Source of the DNA: Piper betle
Taxonomy: Eukaryota > Streptophyta > Magnoliopsida > Piperales > Piperaceae
Assembly: GCA_033002965.1 (NCBI GenBank)
Contig: JAURVB010014927.1
Span: 1-64,000 of the forward strand
Reading direction: 5' to 3'
Length of the DNA stretch: 64,000 nucleotides
Part shown: positions 31,600 to 43,242 of the stretch, in pieces
Layout: each line of letters begins with the position of its first letter
Numbering within the stretch: the first letter of the stretch is position 1
Notes under the pieces: model-generated
Databases searched by the model: none
What the model was told of the DNA's origin: nothing
What the model saw: only the letters and a program-made list of their open reading frames with translations
Translations under genes and position numbers: made by a program

Positions 31600-32960
31600 G
31601 CAATAGAGGAGTTTGAGGATTTGTATGGAGAAATCATCAACTTTTTGGCACGCAACTAGCTACCCAGTGATCGATATAATGCTCGTGAGGTTCGACGAAT
31701 TGCTTCACATCATCTCCTTGAAGGAGAATTATTATATCACCGAGGATTTGACCAAGGAGGAAAGCTTGAAGGCTATGAGAGATGTGCACAAAGGGACTTG
31801 TGGAGAGCACCAAGGTAGAAGAAGGTTGTATCACAATTTTCTCCACATCGGATACTTTTGGCCAACAATGTATAAGGTATGGATTTTGCTCGGTCATGTG
31901 AGAAGTGTCAGTTGCATGCACCTTTGAAGCATATGCCGCCAGAAGCATTGCACCCGATTGGCGCTTATTGGCTATTTCAGATTTGGGGGCTTGATTTTAT
32001 TGGTCCCATACATCTATTATCGTCAAAGGTCACAAGTTCATCTTAATGGCGATTGAGTATTTTCTTAAATGAGGTAAAGCAATGCCAGCAAGGAAACAGA
32101 CAGAAGAGTGTGTTGCTCAATTTATCAAAGAAAATATTATCTATCGGTTTGGAGTTCCCCATAAGCATATTACAAATAATGGCACACTGTTCATGGGATT
32201 GCAAGTGGCAAAGTTAGCCGAATAACACATATTTGAAATGGTACAATCATCACCACACAACCTGCAATCTAATGGACAAGTGGAATATTTCAACAAGATT
32301 TTAAAACAAATGCCGCGAAAGATAATGGAAAATAATCAACGCAATTGGCATGAAAGGCTACCTGAAGCATTATAGTCATATCGTACTTCTGCACGTGTGA
32401 GTACCGGAGTTACTCCTTTTTGTTAGTGTATGGGAAGGAAGCCATCTTCCCTTTAGAAGTAGAGTTACCTCCACTAAGGATGGCCACAACTTCACATTTA
32501 ACACCGCAACAGGGAAATATGTAGCAAATAGAACTGCATCACTCGAAGCAATTGATGAGCATCGTCATGCTGCAGGGGAAAAGTTGAAAAGGTATAATGA
32601 AGCAATGACAAGGAAATACAACCAAGACATTGAGCCCCACAAGTTCAGCTCTGGAATGTTAGTATTATGCAACACACGTGAAGTTAGGGCCAATTTGCCA
32701 TTGTCCAAATTTTCCCCGTCATGGGAGGGCCCTACATTGTGAAGCGAGATATTGGTAAAGGATGTTATGAATTGTCAATAATTGATGGAGATTCCTTGTT
32801 CCAAGTTAATGTAAGATACTTAAAAATTTGGCGAGACCCTATGACAAGAGGTCACACCCGTCAAATGAAGCCTAAATGGTGCACAGATGGATTGATGTAC
32901 AATGTACATAGCAAAAAAGAAGAAGAAGCGAGTACCTTTGAGAAGAACTGTCACCCACCA
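31600..32960 (+). pseudogene. Tat integrase, broken (copy 1)
   Basis: The zinc-binding region shows DVHKGTCGEHQGRRRLYHNF, GYFWPTMYK and a C-x2-C near CEKCQ in a shifted frame (31600-31930). The core starts IWGLDFIGP (first aspartate, around 31981-32007). Where the second aspartate should be, HITNNGT reads asparagine (around 32164-32187). SNGQVEYFNK keeps the glutamate (around 32269-32298). The C-terminal region has VYGKEAIFPLEVELPPLRMA and, at 32721-32840, GPYIVKRDIGKGCYEL and VNVRYLKIW. There are many stops. Confidence 0.9.
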
Positions 32961-33367
32961 TGATGTATTAGGAAGAAATCACGAGAAAGGTGGAGAGTCT
33001 AAGATGGTGAAAAAACAAAAAGTAAGCGTTAAGAGGAAAAAACAACAAATTTATATTGCAACGGCGTAAAGATACTCTAAATGGTTAGGTTGCTACTCTT
33101 TAAAGATATCCACCGAACCGGGGGGCTCATATTTGCACAAATTTAAACTTAGCCATTCAAGTGGATAAGTTCTAAGAGATTCTGAGGAAAAGATTTTTGC
33201 TGTTCCAAATTCGCTAAAGGATATTAAAAAAAGAAGTTTAAGGAAAAGATTTATGCTGTTCTAAAACTACCTAAGGAAATTTATGAAAAAATTGAACCGG
33301 CCATGATTGCACACCCGTAAGGACGAAACATAAGGGCATTCAATATTTATAAAAAATAAAGTCTAAT

Positions 33368-35143
33368 TGTTGAGGAAGGGGGAGAAAATTTTAAGAGAAA
33401 AAGAAGGCTCGTGTTTATTGCTACAAAGATGAGAAAGAATGAACAAGGCTTCATCTCTCCCGTTTCTCATATGAAGAAGATGCTGCTGCCATGAAGGAAG
33501 GAGAAAGCTGCCAATCACCTATTTGCTGGATGCTGCTTGAAGTCTGACGAGAGTCTAGGAGTTTCCCTACGCAGCTGCTGTTTGTGCCCTTCCATATAGC
33601 TCCTCTTTTGTCTAGCCTTGCCAAAGCCTTGCTTGCCCATTGCCGTTGTTCATAGCTTCGAAGATCCTCAGTTTGCCACTATTACAGCCTGCAAAAGCTT
33701 GACGGGGAGCTGTGCCTCACTGAGTAGAGATTCTGCTATTGTCCACCGAGGAAAGGTGCTACTGTCACATCTTGCTGCAGGAGAGCCAAAGTCACTGCCA
33801 ACATCTGAAGATCTCTGACTTACGCTACGAATCTACTAGAAAGGGTTTGATTTGTTTTTTATTTTGTAGATAAAAACAGAAGAGTTTCTCCCTCAACCTC
33901 GCTCTGCCTCTTCGACTGCCAACATGAAAAAGATTGGAGAGTTCCTTGGCCAGTTCATGATGGAGCCTTGATGTGATTCCAAGCGAGATTTCTGCGAGGA
34001 GGAGCCTTCATTTGCAGCTTTTGCCATAGACGCTGGTGTTTATTGCCGCCCTTGGGAGTCATACCGAACAAGGAGCAGAGAAGACATCTCTGCACAGAGC
34101 CGCTGCTGTTCTCCGCCTATTGCCACCAATTGATGTTCCTGGAGTTATGCTGTCCTTGCCATGAAGCTGGCCAGAGTCGAGACGTCCTTGGTAAACAAGA
34201 GATCAATTGGGAGAAGAAAGAAGAAACATTGCTACTGCACACGCCATCTTGTTGCTTATTGCTGTTTGAGGAAGTCCAGTTGGAGAGACGCCAAGGAGAT
34301 GTGTTGTTGTCACTCTGAAGTGGTTCTGAAGTCGTTCGTGTGGAGCTGGGGATTCAGAAATTGCAGCATCTGGAATTGATCAGTAAACTCTCATCTCGTC
34401 CCATAGTTGCCGCCTTGGAATCCCATTGCAGCAGCTTGGCTGTCACCAAGCCAAGGAGTCACACCATCGTGGGGAAAGGAATTGCCGCAGTCACAGAAAA
34501 CGGAGCATAGAAAACACGGGACAATTTTGCTGTTTTGTTGCTGTTGTGAAGAAGGCCATTCGCTGCCTGCAACCATCGGCTCGCCTGAAGGAGGAAAGTT
34601 CTGCACCCTTGTTGTTAGCAACCACCGGTTCGTCTGAAGAAGGAAAATTGCACTTTTGCTGCCGGCAAGGAGAACTTCTAGCTGCTGTGTTGCTGCCTCG
34701 CCATTTTTGATTGATTATCAGAGTCCTTTCACCGGCGTCCAATCACTACCTCCCGTTGGATTTAACATCGACCAGTCACCAGAATTCCATCGTTGTCGCC
34801 GGAGAAGAGACCCGCCTGTTGGCGGTGTTGTTGCGAAGAAACAGAGGAAAGAAGAAGACGTCAAGATAATAAATGGATCTTCATATCCATTTACCGACCA
34901 ACTGATAGATTAGCTTACCTGGCTTGATCGTATCAGCATGCTTGATCATATCAGCATAGCTTGATCGTATCTGATCTATTTGCCTGTCCGTGATCAATTT
35001 AACTCTAGATTCTGGACTAACCTGGATTGGAGCCGTTCTATACCAGCCCATATTCGACTGTGAAATTTATCTCATTACTTCCCCGTGCTCTAATTTGTGT
35101 ATAACTTGGTAACACGTTGTTTTCCCGCATTCCAAAACCAACA
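33368..35143 (+). repeat. possible Tat 3' LTR and preceding spacer
   Basis: After the integrase end, a long non-coding stretch begins TGTTGAGGAAGGGGGAG and ends CCAAAACCAACA, giving TGTTG/CCAACA ends. It is C/T- and G-rich with no recognisable protein. A clear purine tract before it was not found, and no target duplication exists (CTAAT against GTGAA), as expected for a truncated element. The part up to about 33880 is matched at 63360-64000. Confidence 0.3.
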
Positions 35144-35880
35144 GTGAAGTTTATTTCATCATTGAGTACAACACAGATTAATTTTGAGGTCTCTTCAAGG
35201 AGCAAATTATGTATGGAGTTTAAAAAGTTAAAGTGGCAAAAATTTTTACTAAAATTTATAATTTGTAAAAGAATTAAAAATTAGTAAATTGTGAGTACTA
35301 ATCTCATCGTGGACTGACTTAGGGATTTAAGTTGAACCTAAAGGAATCACGTAAAATTTCCTTCGTGTTATTTTGTGTCTGTGACATTTTATTTTTATCG
35401 CAGTATTTCTTTACACGGGAAGGGCGCCTTGGTCCTACTGACCCTCAAACCCGGATCAAAATTTGCGATTTGCGGGGGCAAAAAATCCTGCGTCTGAACA
35501 CTACCATGGTTCCATTGGATAAATAAAAAACCATTGCTCATGTCAAAACAAATTATATTTAATCAACTTCTCAAATTTAATATGTATATTAAAAGCAAAT
35601 AATAAGCTGTCTAAATTTCAAACATACAGCTAGAGAGAGAGGACAATTATTCTATACCATTACAATAATCTAAATCTTTAACCACTATAACCTAAGATAT
35701 AAAAAGTTTGCCTAAACTACTTCCACACTAGGAGATCATATGGGGATAAAAAGAAAGTAAATTACAAAATGTGGAAGAAACCTGGTAGAGGCGCTAAGAG
35801 TCCACAAGCTGAGTCCTTTCGGGCAATGACCTACAATATGGGAGACATTGACTGAAATGTGAGCTTCCATCTCGCGGGAA
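35144..35880. other. no gene recognised
   Basis: Mixed-composition spacer. A GC-richer patch at 35415-35480 (GGGAAGGGCGCCTTGGTCC) may be a fragment of a retroelement leader, but no element could be defined. Confidence 0.3.
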
Positions 35881-35884
35881 TATA

Positions 35885-35968
<84 letters not shown>
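35885..35968. repeat. (TAA)n microsatellite, about 28 units
   Basis: An uninterrupted AAT/TAA run of about 84 bases. On the minus strand it translates as poly-isoleucine or poly-leucine, which explains the long open frames there. They are not genes. Confidence 0.97.
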
Positions 35969-35984
35969 GTTAGGGGTGGTGCAA

Positions 35985-36160
35985 ATTTCAGGATGTCCAA
36001 CATGGTAACGATGCCAATGTGGTGCTTGCAAATGGCACCGGTGGCACCGTCGGACTCGAGGATCATGGAGCCGCCGGCACCAATCCATTTGCCGAGAGGT
36101 GTGGCGACGGTAATGACGACGAGATTGTCGGCAACAGGGCGTTGATGGTGTTGGAGAGGG
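35985..36160 (-). pseudogene. fragment resembling a CBS-domain (CBSX5-like) protein
   Basis: The minus-strand translation includes VADNLVVITVATPLGKWIG, then SMILESDGATGAICKHHIG, then IVTMLDILKF. The pattern hydrophobic-G-IVTMLDILKF after a short variable loop is typical of the end of a CBS domain. The NLVV stretch recalls plant CBSX5-type proteins, which are thought to sense adenosine ligands. The reading stops at the (TAA)n tract, and the upstream part changes frame and has stops. It is a gene crumb, and the family call is from motif memory. Confidence 0.33.
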
Positions 36161-37191
36161 AGGCGGTGCAGGGGACCTAGATGAGCTTCTTTTAGTTGGA
36201 GATGAGGGAGTTGAGGGTGTGGATTTGAGGAGCGAGGGATAGGAGTGCATGTTGTGTACGGGCGATTGGACTGTGCAATAGGGTGATAATAATTGAGATT
36301 TTGGCGAGGAAGTGATTGATGACAATGAAGACTTAGTACAAGAACTTAAAAGTGAACGATGATTAGGAGGTGTGTGCACCGTGCATGACCAGTGACACTT
36401 AACTGCAGCGCAAGGAATTTACTTACTTACCATACCGACACCTGCCGTCTCTTGCATGCAAAGCGAATTAGCAGTTGAAAAAAAGGTAAGAGGAGCAGTT
36501 GTCGTCTTGTCGGGAGATTTACCCTCTTGGCTTACGAGGGATTTCGGTGTCACGAGCGAGCTCTCAATGTAATTTTCATGGAAGAATATATTGAATTGTA
36601 TTAAGATCTGGCCATTAATATTTGAGTTAATATTAAGCCAAATATTGATCAAGGCCTAACGATTAATTATGTACAATAATAACACTTGTTTATATTTAAA
36701 AAATTAAAATTGTTAATGTTGATATCTAATAAGTGATGATTAATTCATATTAAGACCTTAAAATAAATTGTCACGCTTAGTAATATATAAATTAAAATTT
36801 AAAAGATATAATAATTAAAATTTTTAAAGAATAAACATCACTTAAATCCTTCAAAAGGATGAGAAGTATTACTTGCGCTCCCATTTTTGGACAAATGATC
36901 AATTTCATTCTTGCGCCTCTAACTCTATTACTAAGTGGAAAACTCGACCATACTGTCAATAGATAAAAATTATTGATAATTAAGGTTCTTAAGACATTGA
37001 TGCCATGATGGTTCTTTTTTCTTTTTTTATTGATGATGTGGCCTTATTTTACAATATTTACATACACTTTTATCATAAATTAGACTTTACAATAGAAATT
37101 CTAATTAACAATTTAGAACATTATCTTATAAATGAAGTTGGTGTTTTTTTTTATTGATGACATGGCCAAATTTGTCATGTTATCATATTTA

Positions 37192-37195
<4 letters not shown>

Positions 37196-37242
<47 letters not shown>
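37196..37242. repeat. (TA)n microsatellite
   Basis: An uninterrupted TA run of about 46 bases. Confidence 0.97.
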
Positions 37243-37245
<3 letters not shown>

Positions 37246-38149
37246 TCATAAAAATGTAGTATATATAAAGTTTGAAGTCAGGAAATATAAGTGATTATTT
37301 CTTGAGCAGGAAGGATAAGTGGTATATTTGGACATTTCAGAGGGTGCAAATGATTTTTACTGATTTTTAAATAAAAATAATGAATATCTAATATCGATCC
37401 TCAACGGTGAAGGTTGGAGCAATCCAAGAAAATAGACGATTTAGTCACTCCTTTCTTTTTATTAAAAAAGAAAGCAAATATTTATCCTTAGTTGCCAAAT
37501 TCGGTAGCTCTGGAAGGAAGTAGAATGGAGATGATTTTTGTAAAGGAAATATCCGACTGTTCATGGCGAGGCCAGAAATTTCTCTACTTTGAAATCACTT
37601 GATCGTCATTTTAAGGTTCACCTTTAGAAAAGAAAAATAGTGGTTCAAATAGACAATTTTTTAGAACACTTAAACTTGATGGCATAATTAATTAAAATTT
37701 TGAATATAAAGACTAATAACACAAAAAGTAAATAATATATAGTTTTTTTTCATTTTATCCAATGCAATTCCATTTTTTAATATAAATATTATATATATAG
37801 GCTAAATAATAGTCTAGATTTATGAGGTTTACCAAAAAAATTAGAGCAGTAATTTAGAAATTGATTTGGATACGTCATGTGTCTTAGTTATTTGCTACCA
37901 AAAGGAAAAAGAGTGATTAGCATTATGTTTATGAAAACATTAAATAATTTCAATAAATAAATAAATCAGTTGAATAAGGCACAATATGTCATGAATCCCC
38001 TTTTATGCCCATGCGAAAGAAACTACAAATGAATGCAAGATTCTTCTTCCCTTAAACCTTAATGAACTGCTCGAGAAAGACAAGATTACACTAATCTACA
38101 TTCTTTTGAAAGTAGAGAAGTTTCATAGCAATCAACAAACTATTTGAAA

Positions 38150-38466
38150 AATAATAACAAATATTTATTAATTTCATGGCTAATAATAACAAAATTTTTA
38201 ACGAATAATATAAGATCTTTTCAACCAATTAAATTACAAAATAATGCATAATACAATATATTTTTTACCATTATTATAAATATAATAAAACTAACGCATA
38301 CATTATTTTTGCATCTCTTTATTTTATTTCAAACTGTCTATTTTTACTTGTATTTATTTATCATTGTCATTTATTCTAAAAGACGAAGATTTCAAATAAG
38401 TTTATCTCAATATTTTTTAATAAATCTCTTATTTAATACCGGTGCATTGCGCAGAGTCTCTGCTAG
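38150..38466 (+). mobile_element. Helitron-like 3' end
   Basis: An AT-rich tail similar in layout to 27170-27540 ends with ATACCGGTGCATTGCGC, a weak hairpin with a GTGC-ATT-GCGC stem. The terminal CTAG at 38463-38466 is followed by T, matching the Helitron rule of a CTRR end and insertion before T. The 5' end was not located. Confidence 0.45.
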
Positions 38467-39693
38467 TATGTTAAAGGAGCTATAACTAGCTAGAAGGGTA
38501 AGCAACTTTACTTGTCTCTCCGTTTGATGGATTTATTTCTCTGTTTAAGAAAAATCATAAAATGCAGACTCTCGTTTCAAGAGAAACAACTCTTATAATA
38601 TATTAGGCAAGCACGGCATTTGAATCTTTGAAAATTATTTGAAGTAGAATCTTAATATCAAGTTATTATTTTCTTTGTGAAAGATTGACCGCAAAGGTGT
38701 GAATATAATTTTATATCGTAAATGTTATGTATTATCTTGTAATAATTCATTTTAGTGGGTTTGCATTCTAAGTATTGTTATGTGATTTTACTCTAGTCCT
38801 TGGACCATTTCTACACAAAATTTAATTTTGTTCATCTTTTCAAAATTTTTTCTTTATTCAAATTTGTTTTGCCGGCACTGTTGTTGTTAACAACCATCAA
38901 TATTTGATAAAATGACACGTTATTCATTGAGAATAGTCCTTCCTTGGAAGCTGTTGTCACCTCTTTGTCCTTCGGCATATGGAAGCAGAGAAAATAGCAT
39001 TTAATTGTCTGAAGCATAAACCAGAAAAAAATATTGTTTTTCCTTACAGCAAAAAAATATTGTTTTTTTCTTAAAGAAAAAAAGTTGTTACCAGACCTCA
39101 AAGTCACTTTGGCTCACTTGGCAGTTAACTGATTCGTTTATTAGTTGGTAGCACCAAACTATTCCCGTGCAACTTCTCACCAAAGAAGTGAAAATGCATG
39201 GAAAGCTCAAAGAAGGGTAGATGGGGTAGACATTAAAGTTCTCGTGAGGTAGGTACGACCAGAAGGACTTAATTCAAAAATTAAATTATCCAATAACAAA
39301 TCACAAGATATTAATAATTATAAATGTCGTAATTAATCTGGACTTTGTTGAAACAGGTATGACTTAGACATTTGCACTATTTTAATTCGTACTTGATTTT
39401 TCAATTCCATATTTTTTAATTCTTTGCAATCTTTTTGGTTATAAAACACAATATTTTATTTATAATTTAAACCTTATTTGTTTTGATCATAAAATTTTAA
39501 TATGTAATAAATTATCTTATTTAAATTTTTAAAATTCAATTGAACCCAATTTCATGTAGTTGAACAGACTATAAAATAGTGTACAATAACTGGTACAATA
39601 ATTAAACCTTTACAATTGACAGTGATCCCTGACCCAAGTTGGCTTCGTATACATATATACGCATAGTAAGTAGCATATAAGTATATTTTTGTT

Positions 39694-39696
39694 TAT

Positions 39697-39741
<45 letters not shown>
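39694..39741. repeat. (CA)n(TA)n compound microsatellite in the MATE promoter
   Basis: A CA run is followed by a TA run, ending about 65 bases before the MATE start codon. It may influence or overlap the core promoter. A separate TATTTATACA (39761-39770) is an alternative TATA element. Confidence 0.9.
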
Positions 39742-39745
<4 letters not shown>

Positions 39746-39807
39746 TAAACATTCATCTATTATTTATACACCGATTGAGGAGCATAAGGCAATGCTTTGT
39801 AGTCGTG

Positions 39808-42800
39808 ATGGAGCAGGAGGGCGACCGGCCGCTGTTGGGCTGCCATGATCAGTACGATGATGCAGGCGGCCAAGTAGTTGAAGTAGGATTATTGTCAAGT
39901 TCATCAGATGCATGGGAAGAGTTGTTGGAGTACGTTGAGGTTAGTAGGTTCATCAACAGATACTTGCTGTGGATCAAGGCCGCGGCATGGGAGTTTAAGC
40001 TCCTATCGCACCTGTCGGCAGCTTCCATCGTCGTCTCCATCGCCAACTTCATGCTCAGTCTGGTTACCCAAATGTTCGTCGGCCAGCTTGGCGCTCTCGA
40101 CCTCGCCGCTGCGTCGATTGCCAGTGTCGGCATCCAAGGCCTTGCCTACGGGATCATGGTACGAATTTGAGTCAGTAGGGTTAAGACCAAATTTTTAATA
40201 AACCCTGGAGCAATAATTAAGTTAATCAAAATTTCAAAGTCAATAAGAATATATATATATATATATATTACATTATTATAATTTATCTAATTATTTAACA
40301 AGAATTTATCTATACAATTAAAATTTATTTATAGTATAACTTGTGCACGACATCATGCCTAGTTTTAATAAACCACAACACAATAATTAAGCTCTCCCAA
40401 CTTTAATCTCGGCTGGTCACCTAAATAGATTCATACAAGCATTCTAATCGGAACAAAATCTCCTCCAGCAGGAAGAAATTTGAGATAATTTTGGTGTCAG
40501 CTTAGGCTATAATTGGATCTCTAAAAATAATTTATTTTAATAAATTTGTGATTTTTAAAAATATTTTTCAAAATTTTGATGAATTTTGTGATTACAGGAA
40601 GAGAACTCATTTTGGTAATTTTGTGTTTTTAAACGATATCGTTTCAAGTTTTTTGAGATTTTCATACAATCAGGCCATTGGTTCTCCACTAAGCATTATG
40701 CTCTTGTTAAATGGCTAATCCCTTCCGAAAACAGTGGCCTGAGAAGCCAAGGAGATAACACTTAAAAGAGAATTGAAGGTTTTGGCCCTACATAGATTTT
40801 TTTCATATTACAAAGAGATGCTTTAAAATCTTTTCAACTACTTGTTTGAAAATTACAATCCTTAACTTTGGAACTAAATTATTATTTTTTATGTGAGAAG
40901 CACTTTGAAATTGGGAAGCTTGATCGGAATCAATCATTATTTTTTTTCTATAATATCGATACCGACCAAAATCTCATTGCCAAGTCGAAATTTTTGTTCC
41001 GTTCTTATCTATGTTAACTATTAATTAATTAGTTATAATTCAATTTTTCCATCTCTATAAATATAAATGCATGCAGTTGGGCATGGCCAGCGCAGTACAA
41101 ACAGTGTGCGGGCAAGCCCATGGGGCGAAGCAAAGGGGCACCATGGGCGTCGTATGCCAAAAAGCCATGATCCTCCACTTGGGAGCAGCCATTCTCCTCT
41201 CCTTCGTCTACTGGTACTCCGGCGCCATCCTAGCCGCCATCGGCCAGTCGGTGGAGATCGCCGCACAGGGCCAGGTCTTCGCCCGCGGCCTCCTCCCTCA
41301 ACTCTACGCATTCGCCGTCAACTGCCCAATGCAGAGGTTCCTACAGGCCCAGAACATTGTCTACCCCCTCGCCTACATTGCCGTGGGTGTCCTCTTACTC
41401 CATCTACTTCTTTCATGGCTGGTTGTGTTTGTTCTCAAGTACGGACTCCTCGCCGCTGCTCTCACATTGAGCCTTTCATGGTGGATACTGGTGCTCCTTA
41501 CTGGGGCGTTTGTACTTTGGAGCCCTTCTTGCAAGGAGAGCTGGACCGGCTTCTCCACCATGGCTTTCACTGGGATTTGGCCTTATCTCAAGCTCACTGC
41601 TTCTTCAGCTTGCATGCTCTGGTAGTGCTACTTATACGTATTAGTTCATGATCATCACTATATGTACCAGTAAAAAATATATGATAGTTTGATGACTTTC
41701 CTCTGATATTGAGATAACAATGATCTGTATGACTGTATCTTGGTGCAAGTTTGGAAGTATGGTACAACCAGGGGCTGGTTCTGATATCGGGCTTCCTACC
41801 CAACGCCGAGATATCTCTCGATTCAATTTCCATCTGGTATGTCTATGTCAATCCATGTTCTCCTTGCATGCCATAGAATCAGAGTAGACGAGGAATGCTT
41901 CAAACTAATCCCAATTGATTTTCTGAGCTGTAAATTTTGGAATGAGTGCAAATTGTTTCATTGCCTATATTGATTGAACTGTGCAAGTAACTTACAGCTT
42001 AGTTGTGTCTTCCAGTATGAATTATTTGAATTGGGATATGCAGTTCATGTTGGGCCTCAGCACAGCAGCTAGGTGGGTACTTAGCAAATTACCAGTTTTG
42101 TTTGTTTCCAATTTCTGGATAGACACAAGATTCAATTGATTCTTCATTTTTTCTGGGTATTAATTATTGGCAACTATACACCAAAAATTCACAGCATTAG
42201 AGTGGGGAACGAGCTGGGCAGTAGGCATCCAAGGGTAGCACGGTTCTCAGTCGTAGTAGTGGTGGTCACCTCTGTTTTGATCAGCCTTCTCTTCACTACC
42301 GTTGTCTTAGTATTTCGGACGCCATTAAGCCGAGCTTTCACCTCAGATTCATCGGTAATCAAGGCCGTGTGTAGCCTCATCCCATTCCTTGCCATTTCCG
42401 TTTTCTTAAATGGGATCCAACCCATTCTTTCTGGTGAGTCCAGTTCTTCCTTTTTCACCATGTACCGAATAGATAAATTATTTTAAAGAACTCAGTATTT
42501 CGTGGGTTAATTGGGATCGTACTTTGTTGGATTTGCCTGGTGTTGGTGAAAATGCAGGTGTTGCAATTGGATCTGGATGGCAAGCTTTAGTGGCGTATGT
42601 GAACCTCGGCACTTACTACATCATTGGTCTCCCTATTGGTTGTGTCCTCGGCTTCAAAACAAGCCTCGGAGTAGAAGTAAGCGACCATTGTACTGTATGC
42701 AAGAGGAGAAAGGTTTTCTTTGTCCATGAACCCTGTTTTTACTGTTTCTTCTCTGTTGAAATCTGAGGTCTTGGTTACAACTTGAGCATGGTGATGCAGC

Positions 42801-43242
42801 TCTCGTACGCAAAAGGAAAAAAACAATCTTAAAAAACTGAAGATCATGTCATCAACACTAAAGCTTATACAAATACTACATTTTTAGCAGTTCACGCATT
42901 GTACTCAATAGAGAGAGGGCTTCATTATGTTAATTACCTGTGTTCTATATTGTTTTTAGCAAAGGCTTGATTAATTTGTAGCTGTTATGTGCGAATTACT
43001 GCAGGGGATTTGGTGGGGGATGATAATTGGGGTTTCCCTTCAGACTATTATTCTGATAATTTTAACATGCAGAACGGATTGGAACAATGAGGTATTGACA
43101 TGCAACTGTTCTATGCATAAGCTCCATGGATGTAATTTTCAAACAGAACATGAACTAGCTTCTTGTTGTTTTATAGGTTGAGAAGGCAATAGCAAGACTG
43201 AGTAGTTCTGGAGGTGTGGAAGTTGCTCATGTTTCCGCATAA
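39808..43242 (+). CDS. TT12-like: MATE-family transporter, TT12/DTX40-41 type, eight exons
   Basis: Exons are 39808-40158, 41077-41621, 41750-41836, 42016-42072, 42195-42433, 42558-42676, 43005-43091 and 43177-43242. All introns are GT-AG and all phases agree, giving 516 codons plus stop, a normal MATE length. The family are proton-coupled antiporters with twelve membrane segments. TT12-type members load flavonoid glycosides such as epicatechin glucoside into the vacuole. Key motifs: GIQGLAYGIM (108-117, exon 1 end), GMASAVQTVCGQAHGAKQ (119-136), CPMQRFLQAQNI (200-211), WYNQGLVLISG (303-313), RVGNELG (349-355), FLNGIQPILSG and VAIGSGWQA around the exon 5/6 junction, and GLPIGCVLGFKTSLGV. The ATG at 39808 gives the acidic N terminus MEQEGDRPLL, which holds a dileucine-like vacuolar sorting signal. 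Exons 1 and 2 are GC-rich against AT-rich introns. The gene appears intact. The clade assignment is from recalled sequence, and TT12 itself is not proven over its nearest paralogs. Confidence 0.95.

Larger units (their letters stand above)
28786..33367 (+). mobile_element. Ty3/gypsy Tat-lineage element, 5'-truncated (copy 1)
   Basis: Domain order is protease region, reverse transcriptase, RNase H, a second archaeal-type RNase H, integrase zinc finger, integrase core and C-terminal region. The extra RNase H before integrase is the hallmark of the plant Tat lineage. Gag and the 5' LTR are absent, because similarity starts abruptly in the protease region. The same truncation in the copy at 58846 shows that it predates the segmental duplication. 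Confidence 0.9.
21070..33880. repeat. segmental duplication, copy 1
   Basis: The same order of sequences recurs at 50425-64000: the ATTAAATTGTTAAAA start, GTCAGGACGTCAAGTRCGCGAGG, an old TRIM, a TATA-containing block, the 87-residue gene, a Helitron-like end, a short AT-rich repeat, a Tat polyprotein and its 3' flank. Coding blocks look very similar and AT-rich spacers somewhat less so. Copy 1 has the 1.47-kb tandem duplication, and copy 2 has a hAT-like insertion. The right end is unknown because copy 2 runs off the window. Confidence 0.9.
36420..39680. other. AT-rich intergenic region, no gene
   Basis: About 3.2 kb of AT-rich sequence with a TA microsatellite, a Helitron-like tail and a T-rich stretch. 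No exon-like patch was recognised on either strand. Confidence 0.5.

Noticed and set aside
34043..34913. Open frames of 70-95 codons on both strands after the Tat element
   Set aside because: They overlap in several frames within a likely LTR, and no domain was recognised.
35794..36379. Minus-strand open frames with long poly-Leu or poly-Ile runs
   Set aside because: The runs are translations of the (TAA)n microsatellite. Only the short CBS-like piece next to it is considered.
41033..41651. Alternative long frames on both strands over the second MATE exon
   Set aside because: They are shadows of the GC-rich MATE exon 2. The MATE frame joins its neighbours through correct splice sites, and the others do not.
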